Under the pieces are notes generated by a model, which had not been told where the DNA came from, did no database searches, and worked only from the letters and a program-made list of their open reading frames with translations. A stretch of DNA of 48,150 nucleotides from a bacterium (GTDB taxonomy: Bacteria; Bacteroidota; Rhodothermia; Rhodothermales; UBA10348). Below, one piece after another: positions 35,950 to 43,939 of the stretch (position 1 is its first letter; every line of letters starts with the position of its first letter). The position numbers and the translations under genes were made by a program. The stretch lies in NCBI GenBank assembly GCA_013204185.1, contig JABMOI010000082.1, positions 1 to 48,150 on the forward strand, read 5' to 3'.

Positions 35950-36617
35950 GCCTTTCTAAGAATTATGAACCGTTTGTCCATCCCATTCAGCTGTCTGCCG
36001 AAGAAGCAGTAGGGCGCTCTAAATCGATTCACGAGTTGCTTGATGGAAGGCGTACCATTCGCGATTTTAGCACCCAAGAAGTACCGCTAGAAGTCATTCA
36101 GAATTGCATCCTAGCTGCTTCTACCGCGCCTAGTGGTGCTCATAAACAGCCGTGGCATTTTGCTGTAGTTTCCGATCCATCCAAGAAAAAATTGATTCGA
36201 GAGGCGGCAGAGCAAGAAGAGCGCGAATTTTATTCAGGAAAGGCCCCAGAGGAGTGGATTGAAGCCTTGCGGCCTTTTGGCACAGATGAAAACAAGCCGT
36301 TTTTGGAACTCGCACCGTACTTAATCGGCATCTTCGCTAGGAATTACGAGCTTGAAAAGGACGGTTCACGGTCCAAAAACTATTATGTATCGGAGTCCGT
36401 CGGGATCGCAACCGGAATGTTAATATCCGCGCTTCATCAGGCCGGTTTGAGCACCCTTACTCACACGCCGAGCCCAATGGGGTTTCTAAATGAAATAATG
36501 GACCGACCGTCACACGAGCGAGCACTTATTCTCTTGGTTGTGGGTTACCCCGCTAAAAATGCCTCGGTGCCCGTTTTGAAGCGAAAAACCTTGTCTGAAA
36601 TCGCCTCATTTCTTTAG
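35946..36617 (+). CDS. Nitroreductase-superfamily flavoprotein, iodotyrosine deiodinase (IYD)-like
   Basis: The 223-aa FMN enzyme has RRTIRDFS (35-42), TAPSGAHKQPWHFAVV, FLELAPYLIGIF, YYVSESVGIATGMLISALHQAGLSTLTHTPSPMGFL and VVGYPAKNASVPVLKRKTLSEI. These match the IYD subgroup rather than general nitroreductases. The halotyrosine-binding triad of vertebrate IYD (Glu, Tyr, Lys at spacings +4 and +21) is reproduced exactly as Glu 92, Tyr 96 and Lys 117. Known bacterial IYD homologs reductively remove iodine, bromine or chlorine from tyrosine. It is coupled (ATGA) to an M24 peptidase, which could supply free amino acids (inference). Confidence 0.85.
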   Translation: MSLSKNYEPFVHPIQLSAEEAVGRSKSIHELLDGRRTIRDFSTQEVPLEVIQNCILAASTAPSGAHKQPWHFAVVSDPSKKKLIREAAEQEEREFYSGKAPEEWIEALRPFGTDENKPFLELAPYLIGIFARNYELEKDGSRSKNYYVSESVGIATGMLISALHQAGLSTLTHTPSPMGFLNEIMDRPSHERALILLVVGYPAKNASVPVLKRKTLSEIASFL

Positions 36618-36621
36618 GTTT

Positions 36622-37935
36622 ATGCAGGCACCACCAGACAAACATGCTGTAGTACTTGCGTATTACTTTCCCCCGTTGGGGCTTTCTGGCGTTCAACGGA
36701 TCGCGAAATTAGTTAAGTACTTGCCTTTATTTGGGTGGAAAGTCACCGTAATAACACCTGAGCCGGGTTCGTATTTCGCATTTGATGAACAACTTTTGGC
36801 GGAGGTTTCCGAAAATCCACACGTCCGTATTGAACGAACGCGTTCATGGGATCCAACCCGGCTTAAGAAATCCAGCGGCTCGAACCTGATTCCATTTCCC
36901 GAGGAAGCATCGAGAAAGCTGTTTAGCACCCTAAGCCAGTGGGTCTTGGTGCCAGATAACAAGATTGGCTGGAAGCGATTCGCTGTGAAGCGGGCCATTG
37001 AATGTCACGCTCAAACGCCATTTGATTTAGTATTCGCTACCGCGCCTCCATATACCTCATTTCTTGCGGGCAGGGAAGTCGCAACCAGGCTGGGAATCCC
37101 ATTGGTCCTGGACTACAGAGACGACTGGATAGGCAACCCAAGGCATTTGTACCCAACGTATTGGCATAAGGCGCTGAACCAACGCTATGAACGCCAAGCG
37201 ATTGCGGCAAGCAAGCTCGTGTTCTCGATAAACGCTCAGATTGCCCAGTCTATTCAGAACAGACATCCCGAATGCGCCTCGCGAGTATCTGTTGTGCCGC
37301 AAGGTTTTGACCCTGAGGATTTCGAGGGCCATTCGTCTAGTAGTGCCGAAAGTAGTCCGGCCGCTTCGCCCGGCAAGATGACCTTCTTGTACGCCGGTGT
37401 TTTTTATGACGCACAACAACCAGACAGCTTCCTGAACGCCCTCCATCGCGTATTTGAACGACGGCCTGAGTTTAAAAACGTCGTCCAGGCGCGGTTTGTG
37501 GGACTTTTCCCTGAATCAGGGAAACGACTTATTGAGCAATTGGACTTAGATGTCGCAACAGAAATGACCGGTTATGTTGACCACAACGAATCTGTTTCGG
37601 CGCTGACGGAATGCGATGTAGCTTGGATGATTGTCGGGCGGCAAAAAGGGGAAGAGGGCATTTCAACAGGAAAGCTGTTTGAATACTTCGGATCTCGCAA
37701 ACCCATTTTAGGACTTGTACCGGATGGTGCTGCCAGAGAAGCGCTTGTTCAGTATGGCAATGCCAGATGTGTTTACCCTGACGACGTAGAAGGCATTTCA
37801 GAAGCGATTGAAGCCCTGATCACGGACTGGCAGAACGGAAAACTGAGGCTAGCTGATGCAGAAAAAGCCGAGCCGTACAATCGCAAGAAACAAGCGGCAC
37901 ACATTGCTTCCATGTTTGACCAAATCGTGCTATAA
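36622..37935 (+). CDS. Glycosyltransferase, GT4-like (GT-B fold)
   Basis: The 437-aa protein has the N-terminal acceptor-binding pattern VVLAYYFPPLGLSGVQRIAKLVKYLPLFGWKVTVITPEPG and FDLVFATAPPYTSFLAGREVATRLGIPLVLDYRDDW. A donor-binding domain follows, with FLYAGVFYDAQQPDSFLNAL, VEMTGYVDH-like spacing, EEGISTGKLFEYFGSRKPILGLVPDGAAREAL, the E-x7-E-type phosphate/sugar site. It probably builds cell-surface polysaccharide. The acceptor is unknown. It starts 4 nt after the deiodinase-like gene and ends the plus-strand run; no clear terminator is seen in the next 90 bp. Confidence 0.87.
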   Translation: MQAPPDKHAVVLAYYFPPLGLSGVQRIAKLVKYLPLFGWKVTVITPEPGSYFAFDEQLLAEVSENPHVRIERTRSWDPTRLKKSSGSNLIPFPEEASRKLFSTLSQWVLVPDNKIGWKRFAVKRAIECHAQTPFDLVFATAPPYTSFLAGREVATRLGIPLVLDYRDDWIGNPRHLYPTYWHKALNQRYERQAIAASKLVFSINAQIAQSIQNRHPECASRVSVVPQGFDPEDFEGHSSSSAESSPAASPGKMTFLYAGVFYDAQQPDSFLNALHRVFERRPEFKNVVQARFVGLFPESGKRLIEQLDLDVATEMTGYVDHNESVSALTECDVAWMIVGRQKGEEGISTGKLFEYFGSRKPILGLVPDGAAREALVQYGNARCVYPDDVEGISEAIEALITDWQNGKLRLADAEKAEPYNRKKQAAHIASMFDQIVL

Positions 37936-38028
37936 ATAGCTCAGGTTGAATGCATTTCGCTTCATTTATTTCGTAGATTGCGACCACTGTTTTACGGATC
38001 ATTAAAACCTTGTCAACCCCTTTTATTC

Positions 38029-38442
38029 ATGAGTGGAATTGTCCCAGCGTCAAAGACGATAGAAATATTCAGCACCTTTGATGAGTTGGAGCGCATAGTG
38101 GATGAAGCCGAGGCATTTTTCGGATTGTGCTTCACAGAGGATGAAAAAGTGTACGTTGGGGTGTTGCTGGCTAGCGAAGCGGTCACAAATGCCATTGAAC
38201 ACGGAAACGGTTTAGATGAGACCAAAAAGGTCACCGTCCTCTTCAAGTGTTCCGATAATCTGGTTGAGTTATGGGTCGAAGATCAAGGACCTGGATTCGA
38301 TCGTAGCTCCGTTGCCGACCCACTAGACGAAGACCATTTGTTGGCAGATGGAGGCCGAGGTATTTTCCTAATAGAGAAGCTCGCCGACGACGTCAGATAC
38401 GAGAACGAAGGCCGCAAAATCGGAATTATGTTCAACCGATAG
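38029..38442 (+). CDS. RsbW/SpoIIAB-like ATP-binding anti-sigma regulatory kinase
   Basis: The 137-aa single HATPase domain has the N-box EAVTNAIEHGN, the G1 box VEDQGPGFD and the G2 box DGGRGIFLIEKLADDV, the layout of serine-kinase anti-sigma factors (RsbW, SpoIIAB) that partner-switch with STAS proteins. No partner is in the window. The ORF track extends to a TTG at 37978; ATG 38029 (MSGIVPASKTIEIF) is preferred since it starts just before the conserved fold. It converges on miaA with 18 bp between. Confidence 0.85.
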   Translation: MSGIVPASKTIEIFSTFDELERIVDEAEAFFGLCFTEDEKVYVGVLLASEAVTNAIEHGNGLDETKKVTVLFKCSDNLVELWVEDQGPGFDRSSVADPLDEDHLLADGGRGIFLIEKLADDVRYENEGRKIGIMFNR

Positions 38443-38460
38443 GGCCTAAGAACGTCCCCT

Positions 38461-39375
38461 TCAGGTTTTAATCGCAGATATGACGTTGGCAGCGGCATCC
38501 GTTCCGTCTACATCTATCCAGGTCGCGGACTTATAACGACCGTACCACGTCAACTGCCTTTTGGCATATCGACGCGAATTCCTCTTCATCAGCTCAATGG
38601 CATCTCTCAGCGAGATCTCTCCTTTTAAATGAGGGACCAGCTCTTGGTAACCAATGGTTTTAAGGGAATTGAAGTCGTTTTGGGCGTTTTCCCTGTAGAT
38701 TCGCGACACTTCTTCCAACAGCCCTTCCCTAACCATTTCGTCTACGCGTTGGTCGATACGCTTGTATAGCTCTGAACGCTCCCGAAAAAGGACGAAGAGC
38801 CTAAAGTCAAAGTTGGAAAGGGGAGGAGGGGCATGGAAGCTTGAAAGTGGGTGTCCCGTTCCATTGAAAACCTCAAGTCCTCTAATAATGCGCTGACTCT
38901 TTGTTGCGTCCAGCGTGGCTGCAAAAGTGGGATCCACTTGAAGTAGTTCGCGATACATTTCACCCGGACCTTCGCGCTCAAGCCTAGCATTCAGCTCAAG
39001 CCGAATAGATTCTTTAACCTTTGGAATGTCAGAAAGTCCTTCAATTAGCGCGTGCACGTAAAGAGTAGAGCCACCCGTTACAACTGCTCCCATGTTTCGA
39101 TTTTGAAGATCTTCGACGATGGGTTCAACTCGATTCGCAAACATTCCTGCTGAATACGGCTCCGATAGGTCTATTTCTTGAATCAGATGATGAGGCACAG
39201 ATGCCAATTCTGCGGCCGTTGGCGCAGCCGTTACGATGCCGAAGTCTCGATAAATCTGGCGGCTATCCGCTGATATGATCTCCGCGTTCATCTCCTTAGC
39301 GACACGAAGGCTCGTACTCGTTTTTCCAACCGCAGTTGGCCCGGCTATGATGGGAATAATGGGGCGCATGGCCAT
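38461..39375 (-). CDS. miaA: tRNA dimethylallyltransferase
   Basis: The 304-aa enzyme adds dimethylallyl to A37 of tRNAs reading UNN codons. It has the P-loop IAGPTAVGKTSTSLRVAKEMNAEIISADSRQIYRDFGIVTAAPTAAEL, the DMAPP-site GGSTLYVHALIEGLSDIP, TKSQRIIRGLEVFNGTGHPLS, and a C-terminal MKRNSRRYAKRQLTWYGR. All are diagnostic. It follows the recombinase gene by 1 nt and is probably cotranscribed with it. ATG 39369, two codons in, is an alternative start. Confidence 0.95.
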   Translation of the reverse strand: MAMRPIIPIIAGPTAVGKTSTSLRVAKEMNAEIISADSRQIYRDFGIVTAAPTAAELASVPHHLIQEIDLSEPYSAGMFANRVEPIVEDLQNRNMGAVVTGGSTLYVHALIEGLSDIPKVKESIRLELNARLEREGPGEMYRELLQVDPTFAATLDATKSQRIIRGLEVFNGTGHPLSSFHAPPPLSNFDFRLFVLFRERSELYKRIDQRVDEMVREGLLEEVSRIYRENAQNDFNSLKTIGYQELVPHLKGEISLRDAIELMKRNSRRYAKRQLTWYGRYKSATWIDVDGTDAAANVISAIKT

Positions 39376-39376
39376 G

Positions 39377-40318
39377 TCAGTCCTTTTTCAAGTCAAGATT
39401 GATGTAGTCTGCTGCGCTATCTCTTAGCCTGTCACGTTGATGGACATAGACCATGGTGGTTTCAATCTGTTTATGACGGGCATGGCTTTGGACCTGCTGA
39501 ATGGACGCTCCGGCCTCGATAGCCAGCGTACAGCCCGTGTGACGCAGCGTATGGGCGCCAATTTCCGGTAGACCGGCAACCAGCGCCGCTCCGCGGACAA
39601 TCCTATAGATACTGGTTGGGGTTAATCTGCCGCCAAGATTTCGTCTAGAAAGAGACCTCCAAAGAGGCCCAGAGGCTATTCCATAAGCCTCTTTATGTAC
39701 TTCAATGGCTTCAACCACGTGCTCAGGGATTTTCACGTATTGATCTGCGCCGCCTTTTGTGTAAGGCAAATCCAAGATCCAGTATTTACCCAAAGGACGA
39801 ATATGTTCGACATCCATGGATGCTACTTCGCTACGCCTAAGTACACAATGCAGCATGGTGAGCATCATGGCATGGTTTCGAACACTCTGCTCAGCAGCCG
39901 AATTCAAGAGTCTGTTTGCTTGGTCCGAAGTCAAAACGATCAAAACCCGATCCTTTGTCCGGACAGACTTGATCCGCCGAATGAGTTGCCTGTGGGCCGG
40001 ATTGTTTTCAATTACACCCAACGCGTGAAGCCAATCATAAAATCCACGAATGGCTGCAACACGCCGTCTGATGGTTGATGATTTGGATCCGGCTGCTTCA
40101 AGCGCTGCGATATACTTATTAACAGCAACAAAGGAAACGGATTTTGCTTCGACAAGAGAAACATCCTCAGAACCAAAAAAATCGACGAGGTCTGTTCGAT
40201 AAGCTCGCCGAGTCGAGGGTCTATCGAACTTTAACAGATACGTTTCAATTAGCCGCTCGGAGGTAACGTTTCCGGGGAGAGCCTCAGTTATTGAAACAAC
40301 AAATCGTTTTTCAGACAT
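39377..40318 (-). CDS. Tyrosine recombinase (XerC/D-like or mobile-element resolvase type)
   Basis: The 313-aa protein has an N-terminal SAM-like core-binding domain (STRRAYRTDLVDFF...YIAALEAAGSKSSTIRRRVAAIRGFYDWL) and a catalytic domain carrying every active-site residue: Arg 161 (VLRRSEV), Lys 188 (YTKGG), His 256-x-x-Arg 259 (HTLRH), His 282 (ARHK) and nucleophile Tyr 291 (TMVYVHQRD). The SHARHKQIETTMVYVHQRDR end resembles single-recombinase plasmid/resolvase proteins as much as XerC/D. It lies 1 nt upstream of miaA, and a dif-like palindrome is 46 bp beyond its start codon. Confidence 0.9.
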   Translation of the reverse strand: MSEKRFVVSITEALPGNVTSERLIETYLLKFDRPSTRRAYRTDLVDFFGSEDVSLVEAKSVSFVAVNKYIAALEAAGSKSSTIRRRVAAIRGFYDWLHALGVIENNPAHRQLIRRIKSVRTKDRVLIVLTSDQANRLLNSAAEQSVRNHAMMLTMLHCVLRRSEVASMDVEHIRPLGKYWILDLPYTKGGADQYVKIPEHVVEAIEVHKEAYGIASGPLWRSLSRRNLGGRLTPTSIYRIVRGAALVAGLPEIGAHTLRHTGCTLAIEAGASIQQVQSHARHKQIETTMVYVHQRDRLRDSAADYINLDLKKD

Positions 40319-40364
40319 ACATGAATGCTGATTGTCGTGGATTATGACACCTTTACTAGTTCTA

Positions 40365-40392
40365 ATGTACGATAACTAGTATTATCATACAT
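40365..40392. other. dif-like recombination site (11-6-11 palindrome)
   Basis: ATGTACGATAA-CTAGTA-TTATCATACAT has two 11-bp arms that are inverted repeats with a single mismatch, around a 6-bp centre. This is the exact geometry of Xer dif sites. The centre-proximal ATAA...TTAT is the same as in E. coli dif, and the right arm agrees with the E. coli XerD arm at 8 of 11 positions. It lies just upstream of the tyrosine recombinase gene. An operator function is the main alternative. Confidence 0.55.
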
Positions 40393-40507
40393 AACATATC
40401 TGGAGAAATACTTAAATAATGCTACCGAGTCCTGGGTTTCGAGTCTGGCGTACACTTTCCTCTGTTACGCTTGGCATTTGCATAACTGAATTGCACTGCA
40501 TCAGTAC

Positions 40508-41230
40508 CTAGTCATTTGGCCCTTCTTCAATTGTTTGAATCATCGCATATTGAAGCTTACCATTTTGGTGGCCGCTCAATGTTACTTTCAGGGTCGTCGG
40601 ACCATTTGAAGTTTTTCCATTTTCACTTTTAAACGCCAGGCCAGCCTCGTCTAGCAAGACATACATTTCATTTCCAACTACAAAAAGTGGCGGTATATCT
40701 CCTAACAAACAAAGCCGTGCACACGCACTATGCAAAAGGCCTTCTCCGGGGTTCATGACACCGAGCCAACATTTGCCGTCGACGACTTCGCCCGATAATG
40801 TTTGAACTGTTTCATCCCATTCACGAGCCATAAAAGGCTCTGAATTACCAAAAGAGGCGCTATCAGGCCATATTTCTGATAGTTCAATCATGCTGACTCC
40901 GGCCCGGTATATGAGACTGCCTTTGACCAGAACTAATGAGCCGACGTATTTTTTGACGAGATCCTCAGCTCCATGTTTAAACGGAGCCACAAGCAAAAAC
41001 TCCTGCTGATTAGAACGGATAACTGGGTACGGATCAAGTTCAATGGTGCCTTGCCATTCTTTCACCACCCCGTATTCGAACGTTCCATCGGTGGAATCTG
41101 CAAATATAGTGCTCCAAAGTACCCCCGAGCCCAAAACGAGAACCATAACAAGGCCAAGAACCTTTCGAACGAAGCGAGAAGACTCTGGAGCAGCTGTTGC
41201 TAAGTAGCCAATATATAAGGGACGTTTCAA
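40508..41230 (-). CDS. Membrane-anchored protein with Cys-rich C-terminal domain, redox-operon partner
   Basis: The 240-aa protein has one N-terminal span (VLGLVMVLVLGSGVLWSTIF). Residues ~45-120 look like an OB-type beta domain (GTIELDPYPVIRS...VLVKGSLIYR). A C-terminal module GEVVDGKCWLGVMNPGEGLLHSACARLCLLGDIPPLFV follows, with three Cys (spacings 15 and 3) that could bind a metal or cofactor. It is the last gene of the Rieske/ferric-reductase-like operon, 21 nt after it. The track start 41230 is TTG; no better upstream start is evident, and a shorter form from the Met in LVMVLVLG is possible. The function is not known to me. Confidence 0.72.
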   Translation of the reverse strand: MKRPLYIGYLATAAPESSRFVRKVLGLVMVLVLGSGVLWSTIFADSTDGTFEYGVVKEWQGTIELDPYPVIRSNQQEFLLVAPFKHGAEDLVKKYVGSLVLVKGSLIYRAGVSMIELSEIWPDSASFGNSEPFMAREWDETVQTLSGEVVDGKCWLGVMNPGEGLLHSACARLCLLGDIPPLFVVGNEMYVLLDEAGLAFKSENGKTSNGPTTLKVTLSGHQNGKLQYAMIQTIEEGPND

Positions 41231-41251
41231 GTTTTGAGTGATTGAGTTGGA

Positions 41252-42268
41252 TTAAACAGGAGAAACAGTCGACCGTATCCACACTTCACCATGTTCCAGG
41301 TGAGTCTCAAAGGTTGGAATATGTTCAGAAAACGGTTCCGGACTCTTCCCAGAACGCGGACAATACTGATAGCCGTGCCAAGGACAAGTAATAAAGCCAT
41401 CAATAATACGCCCTTCAGCGAGCGGACCGTTCTGATGTTGACAAATACCGGAAACAGCGTACGCCGTTTGGCCGTCGCGAAACAGGGCTACCGTCTCTCC
41501 GGAGATCATTAATGAAATGGCATATCCATCTTCAATGTCGAGCAAGGGCCCGGCGTTAATAAACTCGCTGGCATCTCCTGCGAGTGATTCCGAGTCTTTT
41601 CTGTGAGACTTAACTCCAGCCCAGATGTGAATTGATACCAACCACCCTGCTCCAAATGAAGTAAATAACAACGGCCAATATGTAGCCGATTCCTGCCCAA
41701 CCCCAAATGCGACGTGCACAATCAGTAAGGTATATGCCAAATAGACGAGCATATGGAGCTTCTTCCAAACTGGAGCTGAAAATTGGGAAAGCCAAAAATC
41801 GTGACTCGTGGCCGCCATCACCGCGATAATCACGAGTGCAGCAAACCCGAACGGTTGAAATGGAAATGGACTGGACCCACTGAGGGCATTCCAGAATGAA
41901 CCATCCGTTGAAAGCACGCTCGCCAAAGGGTTGAGGTCACCAAACATGTGAAACTGAAAAAGCGAAAAGATTCCGTGGCCAACGGCAAGGAGCGCCATTA
42001 CAACACCAAGGTGCCTCCTGTTGTAAAGGAAAGGAAGAAACCGATTGTCGATCCTGGCCAACGGACCGATACTTAGAATAACATGCAATAGCACAAATGC
42101 GGATGTGGATAATGCCCGGATTATGAGCGTTTCGGCGGTAATATGTTCGAATTGCGATAATCCAATCCCCATAAAAAGTGCCAGATAAAGCACAATACCT
42201 CCTAGGACAACTCCATCATAGATGTACTTTTGTCGATTAAAACCTACGGCTTTATATGTATGACCCAT
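41252..42268 (-). CDS. Ferric-reductase-like haem membrane domain fused to a Rieske [2Fe-2S] domain
   Basis: The 338-aa protein begins with ~215 residues of six-span ferric reductase-like/YedZ-type membrane domain; candidate haem histidines lie in VLLHVIL, AVGHGIF, KKLHML and LIVHVAF. The C-terminal ~90 residues are a Rieske domain with ligands in ICQHQNGPLAEG (Cys 276, His 278) and ITCPWHGYQ (Cys 295, His 298). Electrons could pass between haem and Fe-S cluster across the inner membrane. The track starts at TTG 42292. ATG 42268 is chosen because AAAGGAAG lies 6 nt upstream and it overlaps the small ORF's stop as TAATG. Confidence 0.9.
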   Translation of the reverse strand: MGHTYKAVGFNRQKYIYDGVVLGGIVLYLALFMGIGLSQFEHITAETLIIRALSTSAFVLLHVILSIGPLARIDNRFLPFLYNRRHLGVVMALLAVGHGIFSLFQFHMFGDLNPLASVLSTDGSFWNALSGSSPFPFQPFGFAALVIIAVMAATSHDFWLSQFSAPVWKKLHMLVYLAYTLLIVHVAFGVGQESATYWPLLFTSFGAGWLVSIHIWAGVKSHRKDSESLAGDASEFINAGPLLDIEDGYAISLMISGETVALFRDGQTAYAVSGICQHQNGPLAEGRIIDGFITCPWHGYQYCPRSGKSPEPFSEHIPTFETHLEHGEVWIRSTVSPV

Positions 42269-42372
42269 TATAAGCTTCCTTTTGTCAGCCAAGCCATAGA
42301 AAGAAGGACAACAACAACCGCGGCAAGCGAAATCCAGGCCCTCAGGTGGCGTTTCCGAAGCGACTTAATCAT
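42268..42372 (-). CDS. 34-aa single-span membrane peptide (not in ORF track)
   Basis: A short frame from ATG 42372 to TAA 42268 encodes a basic N-terminus (MIKSLRKRHLRAW), one hydrophobic helix (ISLAAVVVVLLSMAW) and a short tail LTKGSL. The ATG overlaps the stop of the upstream 83-aa gene (ATGATTAA) and its TAA overlaps the ATG of the Rieske fusion (TAATG). Double overlap inside an operon of membrane proteins, plus the positive-inside anchor layout, argues that it is a real small subunit or assembly factor. No family is recognised. Confidence 0.68.
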   Translation of the reverse strand: MIKSLRKRHLRAWISLAAVVVVLLSMAWLTKGSL

Positions 42373-42616
42373 GTTTTGCCCCCCACATCTTCTTGTGGGC
42401 AGTTTTTTCTTCTGGAATGGCAGCGCCTCTCAACAGTCGTGAAATAACGACTGGCCACAGTAGTGCAATTCCAGGCAGAATGGTCAATTTGAAGCCCAAA
42501 GAAGAACTCATAGTTGCTGGATCAAGTCGTTGAATGTATCCGAAGGACACTATTGGGGCCGCAACAACCCCAATCAAGCAATAAAGTGATATCATCAATG
42601 CGATGAAAGATGCCAA
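42365..42616 (-). CDS. Small two-span membrane protein, first gene of the Rieske/ferric-reductase-like operon
   Basis: The 83-aa frame has two hydrophobic helices (SLYCLIGVVAAPIVSFGYI and KLTILPGIALLWPVVISRLL) and a hydrophilic C-terminus AAIPEEKTAHKKMWGAKHD. The track start 42616 is TTG with AGGT upstream; ATG 42595 (MISLYCLIG) is the alternative. Its stop codon overlaps the start of the 34-aa peptide. It is likely a structural partner of the haem/Rieske membrane protein. No function is assigned. Confidence 0.7.
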   Translation of the reverse strand: MASFIALMISLYCLIGVVAAPIVSFGYIQRLDPATMSSSLGFKLTILPGIALLWPVVISRLLRGAAIPEEKTAHKKMWGAKHD

Positions 42617-42651
42617 AATATTCTACCTGTTTTGTAGATGGTATACGATCT

Positions 42652-42671
42652 GATTCTGCGAAAGCAGAATC
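42652..42671. other. Hairpin in divergent promoter region
   Basis: GATTCTGC-GAAA-GCAGAATC is a perfect 8-bp stem with a GAAA tetraloop between the divergent redox operon and fxsA. No T-run follows on either strand, so a terminator is unlikely. It may be an operator or a 5'-leader structure. Confidence 0.5.
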
Positions 42672-42788
42672 CTCGAACTGATCGACTCTCAATTATAATG
42701 CATTGGCGGACGATTGCAATATAATTCGTTTCAAGCGAAGCCTTTGGACAATGCTTTCGTACATGAAAGACAGAAAATCAGAAAAAGT

Positions 42789-43361
42789 ATGCCTTGGCTC
42801 CTACTGTTATTTGTTGTTCTTCCAGCCGTCGAAATCTATTTGTTGATCCAACTGGGCCAACTTATTGGCGGCCTCCAGACATTTGGACTGATTCTGGCGA
42901 CGGGATTGCTCGGCTCGTACATGGCAAAAAAGCAGGGCCTTGCAGTATGGACAGAATTGAATAAGAAGCTGGCTTCCGGTCAAATGCCGGGGACGGAACT
43001 CATTGACGGAGCCATCATATTGGTTTCCGCGACCCTGCTCGTTACACCCGGAGTCGTGACGGACGTAATTGGTTTTATGGGTCTTTTTCCGAATACCAGA
43101 ACCTTGATTCGGATTTTTGCTCAAACCTTTATCAACGGCAAAAGCGGTATCAGCGTAAATATTGGAGCGTTTGGAGGAAGCCATGGATATTCTAGTGCTT
43201 CCTCGGGACAACATTCGAACACTCCAGATGGGCAAACGGCCCCTCCTTCGCCGCAATATTCATCGAGCTCTAAACAGGAATCGGGTGACGCAGCCTCTTT
43301 AAAAAAACCTCCCGTGGAACTGTCAGGAAAGGCAAAATCTAGACCCTCCTTTGATCATTGA
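42789..43361 (+). CDS. fxsA: FxsA family membrane protein
   Basis: The 190-aa protein (from ATG 42789) has the FxsA core: LLLFVVLPAVEIYLLIQLGQLIGGLQTFGLILATGLLGSYMAKKQGLAVWTELNKKLASGQMPGTELIDGAIILVSATLLVTPGVVTDVIGFMGLFPNTR, with three or four inner-membrane spans. The C-terminal ~80 residues are low-complexity Ser/Gly/Pro-rich and cytoplasmic. FxsA in E. coli is a membrane protein that counters phage T7 exclusion by F. Its normal role is unclear. The track's TTG at 42714 would add 25 residues and is less likely. Confidence 0.88.
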   Translation: MPWLLLLFVVLPAVEIYLLIQLGQLIGGLQTFGLILATGLLGSYMAKKQGLAVWTELNKKLASGQMPGTELIDGAIILVSATLLVTPGVVTDVIGFMGLFPNTRTLIRIFAQTFINGKSGISVNIGAFGGSHGYSSASSGQHSNTPDGQTAPPSPQYSSSSKQESGDAASLKKPPVELSGKAKSRPSFDH

Positions 43362-43427
43362 TTTGTGGCCTTTTCTAGCAACCACCTCCCGGATACGGGA
43401 TTCGTCATGCCGTAACACAGATAGCGA

Positions 43428-43910
43428 ATGCAACTTTTTATTGACCGTTTGAATCAGCAACTGACTGAACTTGACGGCTTCACGAATATGACCCTGATTA
43501 GGCAGGAAACGATCAGCAAATGGAGTGTTGGTCAGCATATAGAACATTCGTTAATTGCGATATCGGGAATGATCTTGGCGTTGCGAAAAGAACACCCTGG
43601 GACGGGTAGTCGCGCCCCCAACGTGTACCGAGATTCAGTTATGGAAGCGAAGCAATTCCCGAGGGGCGCAATAGAAGCGCCAGCTATCTCAAGGCCAAGT
43701 GAAAGCCCGGATCAGAAATTTCTACAACGGATGCTCATAAAAACCAGCAATCGAGTTGGGAATCCACTGGAGATATCACAAAAAGCGACGCTAATTCACC
43801 CCATCATGAATGTGATGTACCGCGATGAAGCGATTGAATTTATGACGATCCACACGGAGCATCATCTGAAAATTATTCGCGATATTCTGAGTGATGATGG
43901 CGCCCTTTGA
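43428..43910 (+). CDS. DinB-like four-helix metalloprotein (DUF1569-type)
   Basis: The 160-aa protein has the DinB-superfamily His pattern: WSVGQHIEHSLIAISGMI in the second helix and FMTIHTEHHLKIIRDIL in the last. Together these supply candidate metal-binding histidines. Related proteins include thiol S-transferases and many proteins with no assigned reaction. A segment of moderate complexity (VYRDSVMEAKQFPRGAIEAPAISRPSESPD) lies between. It starts 67 nt after fxsA and converges on the TerB-like gene. Confidence 0.78.
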   Translation: MQLFIDRLNQQLTELDGFTNMTLIRQETISKWSVGQHIEHSLIAISGMILALRKEHPGTGSRAPNVYRDSVMEAKQFPRGAIEAPAISRPSESPDQKFLQRMLIKTSNRVGNPLEISQKATLIHPIMNVMYRDEAIEFMTIHTEHHLKIIRDILSDDGAL

Positions 43911-43939
43911 CGCCTACTACTGGTTTCTCAACATGGCCG

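Noticed and set aside
38461-40392. Integrated mobile element bounded at miaA
   Set aside because: miaA is full length, no duplicated attachment sequence or cargo genes were seen, and the recombinase is 1 nt from miaA as in an operon.
42714-42788. TTG-initiated N-terminal extension of FxsA
   Set aside because: The family starts at the first hydrophobic span; ATG 42789 gives that start, and the extension is polar and lacks an SD.
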